From Sphingomonas sp. (GTDB lineage Bacteria > Pseudomonadota > Alphaproteobacteria > Sphingomonadales > Sphingomonadaceae), in the NCBI RefSeq assembly GCF_019635455.1, contig NZ_JAHBZJ010000001.1, positions 124,001 through 188,000 of the forward strand: a stretch of DNA of 64,000 nt, given 5' to 3'. The position numbers and the translations under genes are program-made. Position 1 is the stretch's first letter, and each line of letters starts with the position of its first letter. Shown piece after piece: positions 44,019-51,975 of this stretch. The notes under the pieces are model-generated. The model searched no databases, had not been told where the DNA came from, and saw only the letters and a list, made by a program, of their open reading frames with translations.

Positions 44019-44966
44019 CTATTCCGGAGTGTAGAGGCCCGCGCGGATCCACCGGCTGGCCAGCCATTTGACGCCCCGTTCCACCGGCGCGCCGGCATGC
44101 CACCCGCGCTCGTCGCGCCGGCCGTCGTTCAGCGTGTTGCGGAACACCAGCGCGTCGCCGCGTCGTCCCGTCACCGACACGCCGATATCGGGAAACACCG
44201 TCTCCCCGCCGATATAGCCGTCGTTCAGCCAGATCAGCGCCGTCAGGATGCGCTGGTTCGCCCCCGGCGCGCCGGCATAGGCATCGTGATGGCGGCGGAA
44301 TTGCTGGCCCGGCATGTAGCGCAGCACGTTGAGCGGCTCGCCCTGGCGTGGCGAGGTGCCGGTCGCCGCCGCGATCCGGCGATTGATATTGTGAACCACC
44401 AGATCCTCGTCCATCGCGAGGATCGACATGGCATGCGAGGTGCGGACTGGGTCCGGCACCCCCTCCCGCGTCCGTGGATCGACCACCAGCGCAGGTTGCA
44501 GCGCGGGTTCGCCGCACGCGACCAGCCAGTCGCATTCCGCGGCGCTCGCAAACCCCTCGATCCGCACGATCAGGGGCGCTTCCGACAGGATTTCGCGCGG
44601 CGCGCGCGTCGCCTGGTCGAGCGTCGGCGCCGTGTCCAGCAGCGCGAGCTGCCGCGCCGCCGCCTCGTCGCCGACCTTTGCCAGCATCGCCCTTGCCGCA
44701 TCGAAATCGGCCGCGCAGCCGAGTCCCGCCGCGACCAGATAGGCGCGGGCGTGCGCGGCCCGGGCCGATCCCGTCGCGGCCGCCCGTGCCAGCGCGCCGT
44801 GCGCGGCGGCGAAATCCTGTGGGCCATAAAGGCCGAACAGGCGCCAGTCGGCAAGGCGATAGAGCATCGCGGGATCGTCGGCGCGGGCGCCACGTTCGAC
44901 CATCGCGATCGCGTCATCGACCTGCCCCGCATCGATCAGCGTGCGCACGGGATCCTGTTCAGCCAT
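44019..44966 (-). CDS. 2OG-Fe(II) oxygenase (prolyl-4-hydroxylase-like) with helical N-domain
   Basis: A 315-residue protein. The N-terminal half is a Sel1/TPR-like helical repeat region (AIAMVERGARADDPAMLYRL; FAAAHGALARAAATGSARAA). The C-terminal half is a P4H-type double-stranded beta-helix: the iron HxD is in RRHHDAYAG near 240, the distal His in RGWHAGAPV near 292, and the 2OG-binding Lys in GVKWLASRWIR. It should hydroxylate a protein or small substrate using 2-oxoglutarate and oxygen; the target is unknown. I chose the ATG at 44966 (MAEQDPVRTL). Confidence 0.85.
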   Translation of the reverse strand: MAEQDPVRTLIDAGQVDDAIAMVERGARADDPAMLYRLADWRLFGLYGPQDFAAAHGALARAAATGSARAAHARAYLVAAGLGCAADFDAARAMLAKVGDEAAARQLALLDTAPTLDQATRAPREILSEAPLIVRIEGFASAAECDWLVACGEPALQPALVVDPRTREGVPDPVRTSHAMSILAMDEDLVVHNINRRIAAATGTSPRQGEPLNVLRYMPGQQFRRHHDAYAGAPGANQRILTALIWLNDGYIGGETVFPDIGVSVTGRRGDALVFRNTLNDGRRDERGWHAGAPVERGVKWLASRWIRAGLYTPE

Positions 44967-45055
44967 CGTCGCTTCATGCCGGTTTGTGCGGTCCACGCAA
45001 CCCTTGCGTGCGCATCGCGCTTGACGTCGCCCCGCCGCCACGCGAAGCCGCCGCC

Positions 45056-45424
45056 ATGGGCAAGAGTTTCACCCACCGCATCCGCGTCGAGGCGCACGCC
45101 ATCTGGCTCGCAGCGCGCGATCCCCGCACGCCCTTGCCGGCGAAACTGGTCGGCCTGCTCGTCGCCGCCTATGCGCTCTCGCCGATCGACCTCATTCCCG
45201 ATTTCATTCCGGTACTGGGCCTGGTGGACGATGCGATCCTGATTCCGGCCGGGGTGTGGCTGTTCGAACGGCTGGTCCCGCGCGAATTGCTGGCCGAGCA
45301 CCGCGCGACGGCGGAGGCCGCCGCGTCGCGCCCGGTGAGCAAATGGGGGGTGGCGATCGTCATCGCGCTCTGGGCGCTGATCGCCCTGCTCGCCTACGAA
45401 TTCCTGACGCTCGGTTACGACTGA
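45056..45424 (+). CDS. DUF1232 (YkvA-like) membrane protein
   Basis: A 122-residue protein with the DUF1232 signature AYALSPIDLIPDFIPVLGLV, followed by DDAILIPAGVWL. A second hydrophobic helix is near the C-terminus (GVAIVIALWALIALLAYEFL). Members are inner-membrane proteins of unknown function. It is divergent from the oxygenase gene and converges with the PHA depolymerase gene (10-base gap). The frame extends upstream, but the ATG at 45056 gives the family start. Confidence 0.85.
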   Translation: MGKSFTHRIRVEAHAIWLAARDPRTPLPAKLVGLLVAAYALSPIDLIPDFIPVLGLVDDAILIPAGVWLFERLVPRELLAEHRATAEAAASRPVSKWGVAIVIALWALIALLAYEFLTLGYD

Positions 45425-45434
45425 GCCGCGCGGT

Positions 45435-46664
45435 TCAACCGAACTGCGTGATCCAGCTTTCGAGCACCGGCGCGATCCGGGTGCGCCACTTGCTGCCGTT
45501 GAAGATCCCGTAATGGCCGACATCGGGCGCCATGTGATATTTCTTCATCCGCGCGGGCAGATTGTCGGCGATGGTCAGCGCCGCCTTGGTCTGTCCCAGC
45601 CCCGAAATATCGTCGCGTTCACCCTCCACCGCCAGCAGCGCGGTGTCGGTGATCGCCCCAGGATCGACACGGCGCCCGCGGTGCATCATCACACCGCGCG
45701 GCAGGGCGTGCGCCTGGAACACCACATCGATCGTCTGGAGATAGAATTCGGCGGTCATGTCGCACACCGCGCGATATTCGTCGTAGAAGGACATCGTGGC
45801 CTCGGCGCTCTCGCCATCGCCCTTCACCAGATGCTTGAACATTTCCCAGTGCGAGATCATGTGGTTGCCCAGGTTCATGGTCATGAAGCCGGCAAGCTGC
45901 AAAAACCCGGGATAGACCTGCCGCCCGGCGCCGGGATAGGTGCCGGGAACGGTCGCGATCACATTCTGCTGGAACCAGGCATGGGGCCGTTCGGTCGCGA
46001 GCGTGTTGACCGCCGTCGGCGCCTCGCGCGTGTCGATCGGGCCACCCATCATCGTCAGCGTACGCGGCGTATTGGGATGCTTGTCCGCATTCATCAGCGC
46101 GACCGCGGCATAGGCCGGGACCGAGGGCTGGCATACCGCGAGGACATGCGACCGCGCATCGCCCTCCCCGCCCATCACGCTCAGGAATTCGATCAGATAA
46201 TCGACATAATCGTCCAGATCGAAGGCGCCATCGGCCATCGGCACCAGCTTCGCGTCGCGCCAGTCGGTGATGTACACATCCGCAAAGGGCAGCATCCGCT
46301 CCACCGTGCCGCGCAGCAGCGTCGCATAGTGACCGCTCATCGGCGCGACGATCAGCAGTTTCGGCCCGCCCGCCACGCCGTCGCGCACGAAGTGCTTGAG
46401 CTGGCCGAACGGCTTGCGCAGCGCGACCTCTTCATGCACCGCGACCCGTTTGCCGTCGATTACCGTCTCGTTCAGCCCGAATTCCGGCTTGCCGCGCGGC
46501 GCCGCCGCATGTGCGAAGACCTCAAGCGCGGAAGCGAGGATCGGGCCGCCGCCGAAATAGGCGAAGGGATTGGCCGGATTGTTCAGAAGTCCCGCACTGA
46601 AATTGGCGAATGCGCTGGCGCTCGCCAGCATCGAGCGCTGCATTTCATAAGCGTTGTACAACAT
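45435..46664 (-). CDS. phaZ: Intracellular polyhydroxyalkanoate depolymerase
   Basis: A 409-residue alpha/beta-hydrolase of the intracellular PHA depolymerase family, which mobilises stored PHB granules. The nucleophile is a Cys (Cys178 in LAVCQPSVPAY), the usual residue in this family. An Asp lies in EGERDDISG and a His in APDVGHYGIFNG. No signal peptide is present. The start MLYNAYEMQR at 46664 is typical; a TTG codon precedes it. A short perfect dyad lies 68 bases upstream in the divergent region and could bind a PHA-responsive regulator. Confidence 0.93.
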   Translation of the reverse strand: MLYNAYEMQRSMLASASAFANFSAGLLNNPANPFAYFGGGPILASALEVFAHAAAPRGKPEFGLNETVIDGKRVAVHEEVALRKPFGQLKHFVRDGVAGGPKLLIVAPMSGHYATLLRGTVERMLPFADVYITDWRDAKLVPMADGAFDLDDYVDYLIEFLSVMGGEGDARSHVLAVCQPSVPAYAAVALMNADKHPNTPRTLTMMGGPIDTREAPTAVNTLATERPHAWFQQNVIATVPGTYPGAGRQVYPGFLQLAGFMTMNLGNHMISHWEMFKHLVKGDGESAEATMSFYDEYRAVCDMTAEFYLQTIDVVFQAHALPRGVMMHRGRRVDPGAITDTALLAVEGERDDISGLGQTKAALTIADNLPARMKKYHMAPDVGHYGIFNGSKWRTRIAPVLESWITQFG

Positions 46665-46731
46665 CAAAAGTCACTGCCCCCACCGGCTTTCCACCCGTGA
46701 CGGCGGAGGCGATCGGTTATAGCGGGGCGGT

Positions 46732-46744
46732 GTTGCAGTGCAAC
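46732..46744. promoter_or_regulatory. 13-bp perfect dyad between phaZ and the ABC exporter
   Basis: GTTGCA and TGCAAC flank a single G, forming a perfect odd-centred inverted repeat. It lies 68 bases upstream of phaZ and 72 bases before the divergent ABC gene. TGC/GCA-rich sites of this kind are known for PhaR-type regulators of PHA genes, so an operator is plausible. No phaR gene is in the window. Confidence 0.4.
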
Positions 46745-46815
46745 GTTCATCCATACCGAACTTTCGATGACAGTGATCGGTTCCCATCGCCCGCATGACG
46801 CGCTAGGCGGCGGGC

Positions 46816-48603
46816 ATGGCCGACCCGAAACCGACGCCCCCCGCCGCGCCACCGCGAAAGATGTCGAACCTGATGGTGGTGTGGGGCTTCACCCGCCGCT
46901 ACCCGGTTCAACTGGCGTTCGCGATCGTCGCGCTGCTGTTCGCCGCCGGCGCGACGCTGTGGATCCCGCGCACCTTCAAGGAGGTGGTGGACAAGGGCTT
47001 TGGCCCCGGCGCGGATCCGTCGCGGATCGGCGGCTATTTCCAGGGCCTGTTGCTGGTCGTCGTCGTGCTCGCGCTTGCCACGGCGGCGCGCTTCTTCTTC
47101 GTGTCGTGGCTGGGCGAGCGGACCGTGGCAGACATGCGCGCCGCGGTGCATCGCAACCTGCTGCGCCTGCCACCCAAATGGTTCGAGGAAAACCGGCCAT
47201 CGGAAATCGCCAGCCGGCTGACCGCCGACACCGCCGTGGTCGAACAGATCGTCGGGACGACCGTATCGGTCGCGCTGCGCAACCTGCTCGTCGCAATCGG
47301 CGGGACGCTCTACCTGTTCGTGCTGGCGCCGAAGATCGCCGCCTATCTGTTGATCGGCATTCCGGTGATCGTGCTGCCGATCATGTGGCTGGGCGGGCGC
47401 GTCCGCCGCTTTTCGCGCACCAGCCAGGATCGCGTCGCGGATATCGGCGCAATCGCGTCCGAAACGTTGGGGGCGATGCGCATCGTCCAGGCATTCGGCC
47501 AGGAGCGTCGCGAGGGCGAGCGGTTCCAGGCCGCCGTCGATCGCGGTTTCGCCACCGCGCGCAAGCGGTTCGCAACGCGCGCCGTGATGACCGCGCTGGT
47601 GATCTTCGCGCTGTTCACCGCGATCACCCTCATCATGTGGGACGCGGTCCATGGCGTTGCGGAGGGGCGGATCTCGGGCGGGTCGATCACCGCCTTCGTC
47701 ATCACCGCGGGCCTGGTTACCGGCGCGTTCGGCGCGCTGACCGAAGTCTATGGCGATCTGCTGCGCGCGTCGGGGGCGGCGGGGCGGCTCGCGGAACTGC
47801 TCGCGCAGGAACCGGACATCGCGCCCCCGGCAAACCCCGTCCCGCTGCCGATCCCGGCCGAGGGGCGGATCGACTTCGATCATGTCAGCTTCCGCTACCC
47901 GACGCGGCCGGAGGTATCGGCGCTGTCGGACTTCACCCTGTCGATCGCGCCGGGTGAGACGGTCGCGGTGGTCGGCCCATCCGGCGCGGGCAAATCGACG
48001 CTGTTTCAGCTCGTCCAGCGTTTCTACGACCCGGAAGCGGGCGAAGTGCGCGTCGATGGGGTGCCGGTCCGTGCCGCCGATCCGGGCGCGGTGCGCGCGC
48101 GGATGGCGATCGTGCCGCAGGAGACGGTCATCTTTGCCGCCTCCGCGCGCGACAATCTGCGCTATGGCCGCTGGGACGCGGGCGACGAGGCGATCTGGCA
48201 GGCGGCGGAGGCCGCCAACGCCGCCGAATTCCTGCGCGAGCTTCCCCAGGGCCTCGACACGTTTCTGGGCGAGGATGGCGCGCGCCTGTCCGGCGGGCAG
48301 CGGCAGCGGATCGCCATCGCCCGGGCGCTGCTGCGCGATGCGCCGATCCTGCTGCTTGACGAGGCGACCAGCGCGCTCGACGCGGAGAGCGAGCGGCTGG
48401 TGCAGGATGCGCTGGACCGGCTGATGGCCGGTCGCACGACGTTGGTCATCGCGCACCGGCTCGCGACCGTGCGCGCGGCGCAGCGGATCGTGGTGATGGA
48501 GGAGGGCCGGATCGTCGAGACCGGGACGCATGCCGATCTGGTCGCGAAGGGCGGCCTGTACGCGCGCCTTGCCGCGCTGCAATTCGAATCCGACGCGGGC
48601 TGA
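46816..48603 (+). CDS. ABC exporter with fused TM and ATPase domains (MsbA-like)
   Basis: A 595-residue half-transporter. Six TM helices occupy about residues 20-320 (first: VQLAFAIVALLFAAGATLWI). The nucleotide-binding domain has Walker A GPSGAGKST near 390, the signature LSGGQRQRIAIARALL near 490, Walker B ILLLDEATSALD and the H-loop IAHRLAT. The family exports lipids, drugs or glycolipids as a dimer. A TAGGCG box (46804-46809) sits seven bases before the ATG, so the mRNA may be leaderless. The natural substrate is unknown. Confidence 0.9.
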   Translation: MADPKPTPPAAPPRKMSNLMVVWGFTRRYPVQLAFAIVALLFAAGATLWIPRTFKEVVDKGFGPGADPSRIGGYFQGLLLVVVVLALATAARFFFVSWLGERTVADMRAAVHRNLLRLPPKWFEENRPSEIASRLTADTAVVEQIVGTTVSVALRNLLVAIGGTLYLFVLAPKIAAYLLIGIPVIVLPIMWLGGRVRRFSRTSQDRVADIGAIASETLGAMRIVQAFGQERREGERFQAAVDRGFATARKRFATRAVMTALVIFALFTAITLIMWDAVHGVAEGRISGGSITAFVITAGLVTGAFGALTEVYGDLLRASGAAGRLAELLAQEPDIAPPANPVPLPIPAEGRIDFDHVSFRYPTRPEVSALSDFTLSIAPGETVAVVGPSGAGKSTLFQLVQRFYDPEAGEVRVDGVPVRAADPGAVRARMAIVPQETVIFAASARDNLRYGRWDAGDEAIWQAAEAANAAEFLRELPQGLDTFLGEDGARLSGGQRQRIAIARALLRDAPILLLDEATSALDAESERLVQDALDRLMAGRTTLVIAHRLATVRAAQRIVVMEEGRIVETGTHADLVAKGGLYARLAALQFESDAG

Positions 48604-48779
48604 GGCGGCGGGGCCGGCACGCTCCCGCTGCCGCTTTGCGTGAGCCGCCAATGTCCCGTTTCGGATGCGACTCGAACGGTTCCGCGAACCACAGCTGTTC
48701 GCAAATAACCCCCTGATTTCAGCTATTTTTTACATCTCCCCTTTAGCGTGTTACCCAGATTGGCGAAAGGGGGGCGGCC

Positions 48780-49277
48780 ATGCCGCGTCGCGGGTTTCTC
48801 AACAGGCGGGTGCGGCTCACCCACGCCGCCGGACTGCTGAGCGCCGCCGCCGATGTGGCGGACGCGGTGGCGATCCTGCGCGACCATGCGCGGGTGATCG
48901 CGGCGGCCGATGGGATCACCATCGTCCGGCGCGAAGGCGACGAGGTCTCCTATGTCGCCGAGGACGCGATGACCCCGCTCTGGACCGGACAGCGTTTCCC
49001 GCTCACCAAATGCGTTTCCGGACTGGCGCTGCTGGCCGGTGAGCCGATCCTGATCGGCGACATCCGCAATGACCCGCGGGTTCCGCTCAACGCCTATCTC
49101 TCCACTTTTGTCCTGAGCGTCGCGATGTTCCCGATCGGTCGCACGGCGGCGGTGGGCGCCTATTGGAAGGACGCCGGGCCGATCGATCCGGAGGCGGTGG
49201 AGTTGATGGCTGAGCTGGCAGAGGCGGCGAAACAGATTTTCGACCCCGACGCGCCACCGATCCTGCGGGCCGGCTGA
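48780..49277 (+). CDS. GAF-domain protein
   Basis: A 165-residue stand-alone GAF-like protein. The first helix (LLSAAADVADAVAILRDHAR) is followed by a beta strand pair (DGITIVRREGDEVSYVAEDA), then GQRFPLTKCVSGLALLAGEP and a terminal helix. It probably binds a small ligand or chromophore; a conserved Cys (TKCVSG) is noted, but its use as an attachment site is not shown. No output domain is present. The intergenic stretch 48604-48779 upstream holds no other visible gene. Confidence 0.75.
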   Translation: MPRRGFLNRRVRLTHAAGLLSAAADVADAVAILRDHARVIAAADGITIVRREGDEVSYVAEDAMTPLWTGQRFPLTKCVSGLALLAGEPILIGDIRNDPRVPLNAYLSTFVLSVAMFPIGRTAAVGAYWKDAGPIDPEAVELMAELAEAAKQIFDPDAPPILRAG

Positions 49278-49286
49278 CCGCATTCA

Positions 49287-49315
49287 TTGACTTCCGGCAG
49301 CAATGTTGCCATATC
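49287..49315 (+). promoter_or_regulatory. Putative promoter with long leader before the RhlE-type helicase
   Basis: TTGACT (49287-49292), 17 bases, CATATC (49310-49315). The start would be near 49322, leaving about 165 untranslated bases before the helicase ATG at 49489. I see no gene in that leader. Long leaders are typical of cold-induced helicase mRNAs, which is only an analogy here. Confidence 0.45.
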
Positions 49316-49488
49316 GCGCCGCAGCGAGGCGTCATGCAGCGTGATCGGGTTCCGGGACACATCCGGCCCCTGGCTCCGCCTCGGTTGATGTACAGGCTTC
49401 CCAAATCACGCGGGTCGTCAACTTTTGACCCCGCTTTCGCGCGTGCCGGCCCGGCGTGCGCGCAAGCCGATTCACACTAAGGTATTCC

Positions 49489-50958
49489 ATGGAATTCAAT
49501 CAACTCGGTCTCAGCCAGACCGTTCTCGCCGCGCTCGCCGCCAAGGGGTATGTCGAGGCGACTCCCATTCAGGCGAAATCGATCCCCGCGCTGCTCGAAG
49601 GGCGCGACCTGCTCGGCATCGCCCAGACCGGCACCGGCAAGACGGCGGCTTTCATGGCGCCCTCGATCGACCGGCTGGTCGCGTCGAAGCAGCGGCCGCA
49701 GCCGCGCGGCTGTCGCATGCTGGTGCTGGCCCCGACCCGCGAGCTGGCGAGCCAGATCGCCGAGAGCGCGCGCCAATATTCGAAAGGCACCGGCCTTTCC
49801 GTCGCGACCGTCTTTGGCGGCACTTCGGTTCACAAGAACAAGGTCGATCTGACGCGCGGCGTCGATATTCTGGTCGCCACGCCGGGGCGTCTGGTCGATT
49901 TGATCGACCAGTGCTGGGCGATCCTGTTCGGGATCGAGATCTTCGTGCTCGACGAGGCCGATCAGATGATGGACCTCGGCTTCATCCACGCGCTGCGCCG
50001 GATCGTGAAGGAGCTGCCGGCGAAGCGCCAGTCGCTGTTCTTTTCCGCGACCATGCCCAAATCGATCCGCGAACTGGCCGGCCAGTTCCTGCGCACCGAT
50101 CCGGTCGAGGTAAAGGTGACGCCGCAGGCGACGACGGCCGAACGCGTCGAACAGCATGTGACCTTCGTCAACCAGACCGAGAAACAGGCGCTGCTGACCA
50201 TGAAGCTGCGCACGCTCGACATCGATCGCGCGCTGATCTTCACCCGGACCAAGCATGGCGCCGATCGCGTCGTCCGCCTGCTCGCCGCCAATGGGGTCGC
50301 CGCCAACGCGATCCACGGCAACAAGAGCCAGCCGCAGCGCGAACGCGCGCTGGGCGAATTCCGCTCGGGCAAGGTCAAGCTGCTGGTGGCGACCGATATC
50401 GCCGCGCGCGGCATCGACGTCTCGGGCGTCAGCCATGTGTTCAATTTCGAACTGCCCAATGTTCCCGAACAATATGTCCACCGCATCGGCCGGACCGCGC
50501 GCGCCGGCAATGACGGGATCGCGATCAGCTTTTGCGCCGATGACGAGCGGCCCTATCTTCGCGACATCGAGAAGGTGACGCGCCAGAAGCTCAATATCGT
50601 CCCGCTGCCGGAGAATTTCGTGGCGGAGGCCAATGCGCTGAAGGCGGCGCGCGTCGCCGTGCCGATGACCCGCGATCAGGAAAACGGGCGTCGTGGCCGC
50701 GAGATGCAGCGCGACGGACGCCGCCCGGGTCCGGGTGGCCGTCACGGCCAGGGCCAGGGCCAGCAGGGCGATCGCGGACCGCGCGGCAATCCGCTGGGTA
50801 ACCGGCGCCCCGACGAGATGCGCGGCGACGGTGCGCAACGCAGCGAGGGCGGCCCGCGCCGCGAGGGCCAGCCGGCCGGTGACAAGCCGCGTTTCTATGG
50901 CCCGCGCAAGAAGAAGTGGGCGGCCAGGCCCGCGGGGCAGCGCAGCGGGCGCGGCTGA
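49489..50958 (+). CDS. DEAD-box RNA helicase, RhlE type
   Basis: A 489-residue RNA helicase. The Q motif is ATPIQAKSIP, motif I AQTGTGKT (46-53 region), Ia APTRELASQI, motif II DEAD (155-158), III SAT and VI HRIGRTARAG. A basic, Gly/Gln/Arg-rich tail of about 90 residues (GGRHGQGQGQQGDRGPRG ... RKKKWAARP) fits the RhlE group. It unwinds RNA in ribosome assembly or mRNA turnover, often under cold stress. I chose the ATG at 49489 (MEFNQLGLSQ); the frame upstream to 49456 is leader. Confidence 0.92.
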   Translation: MEFNQLGLSQTVLAALAAKGYVEATPIQAKSIPALLEGRDLLGIAQTGTGKTAAFMAPSIDRLVASKQRPQPRGCRMLVLAPTRELASQIAESARQYSKGTGLSVATVFGGTSVHKNKVDLTRGVDILVATPGRLVDLIDQCWAILFGIEIFVLDEADQMMDLGFIHALRRIVKELPAKRQSLFFSATMPKSIRELAGQFLRTDPVEVKVTPQATTAERVEQHVTFVNQTEKQALLTMKLRTLDIDRALIFTRTKHGADRVVRLLAANGVAANAIHGNKSQPQRERALGEFRSGKVKLLVATDIAARGIDVSGVSHVFNFELPNVPEQYVHRIGRTARAGNDGIAISFCADDERPYLRDIEKVTRQKLNIVPLPENFVAEANALKAARVAVPMTRDQENGRRGREMQRDGRRPGPGGRHGQGQGQQGDRGPRGNPLGNRRPDEMRGDGAQRSEGGPRREGQPAGDKPRFYGPRKKKWAARPAGQRSGRG

Positions 50959-50979
50959 TCCGCGCGCGGCGGCGAGCCG

Positions 50980-51930
50980 TCAGCGATTGGCGGCGCGGCG
51001 CAGGCGGTCGTTGATCGCCGCGCCGATGCCGTCTTGCGGAATCGGCGCGACCGCGATTCGCGCGGCATCGGACATGTCGGCGCGGTGCAGCGCGTCGAAC
51101 AGCCGCGCCGCCGCCTCGTCCAGATCGCCGGCAGCGGACAGCGTATCGTCGCCGGCGATCGCGCCAAAGCCGATCAGCCATTCCCCGTCCTGACGCGCGT
51201 CCGCGTCCAGCCGAACCGGCTTGGCCGGCGCGTAATGGCTGGCGATCTGACCCGGCGACTCCACCGTTTCGCCCGCCCCGCCCAGCCAGCGGCCGATTTC
51301 GCGCTCGATCCGTTCGGCCGGGATCGGCCCGGGACGCAACAGCCGGGGCGCCCCGCCCAGCGCGACGATCGTCGATTCGATCCCGCCGCTGGTCGGACCG
51401 TCATCGACGATCAGCGCGATCCGCCCGCCCAGGCTGGTCGCGACATGGCTGGCGCGGGTCGGGCTGATCGATCCGCTGGCGTTCGCCGACGGCGCGGCCA
51501 GCGGCCGATCGGTGGCGGCCAGCAACGCCTGCATCGCGCGATGCTGCGGCACCCGGATCGCGACCGTCTTCAGGCCGGCGGTGGCCGCCGCCGCGATCGG
51601 CGCGTCGGGGCGCAACGGCAGCACCAGCGTCAACGGTCCCGGCCAGAACGCGTCGGCCAACGCGCGCGCATCCCGGTCGAACATCGCGATCCGCTCCGCC
51701 GCGTGCCGGTCCGGGACATGCACGATCAGCGGGTTGAACGCCGGCCGACCCTTGGCCGTATAGATGCCGGCGACGGCGTCGCTGCTGGTCGCGTCGGCGG
51801 CGAGCCCATACACCGTCTCGGTCGGCACGGCGACGCATCCGCCCGTCGCGATCAACGCGGCGGCTTCTGCGATCGCGGCCTCGCCGTAGGGTAAGGTTCG
51901 GGTGTCGAAGCGCGGATTTGGAAGCTGCAT
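50980..51930 (-). CDS. L-threonylcarbamoyladenylate synthase (Sua5 type)
   Basis: A 316-residue enzyme that makes threonylcarbamoyl-AMP from threonine, bicarbonate and ATP for the t6A37 tRNA modification. The YrdC domain has the KR...SxN pattern: YTAKGRPAFNPLIVHV near residue 60 and PSANASGSISPT near 147. The C-terminal Sua5 extension (SPGQIASHYAPAKPVRLDAD) is present, so it is the longer Sua5 form rather than TsaC. It is divergent from the acyl-CoA dehydrogenase gene (45-base gap). Confidence 0.92.
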   Translation of the reverse strand: MQLPNPRFDTRTLPYGEAAIAEAAALIATGGCVAVPTETVYGLAADATSSDAVAGIYTAKGRPAFNPLIVHVPDRHAAERIAMFDRDARALADAFWPGPLTLVLPLRPDAPIAAAATAGLKTVAIRVPQHRAMQALLAATDRPLAAPSANASGSISPTRASHVATSLGGRIALIVDDGPTSGGIESTIVALGGAPRLLRPGPIPAERIEREIGRWLGGAGETVESPGQIASHYAPAKPVRLDADARQDGEWLIGFGAIAGDDTLSAAGDLDEAAARLFDALHRADMSDAARIAVAPIPQDGIGAAINDRLRRAANR

Positions 51931-51975
51931 GTCTGCTGGCTATAGCGCCTGCGAAACGGCGGCAAGAGAGGACCG

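Noticed and set aside
46747..48651. A 634-codon frame antisense to the ABC exporter
   Set aside because: It is a high-GC shadow with Arg/His/Asp-rich composition. The plus-strand gene has all ABC motifs.
48604..48779. A possible tRNA remnant or attachment site in the gap before the GAF gene
   Set aside because: No cloverleaf, TpsiC arm or direct repeat could be made out. I see only non-coding DNA there.
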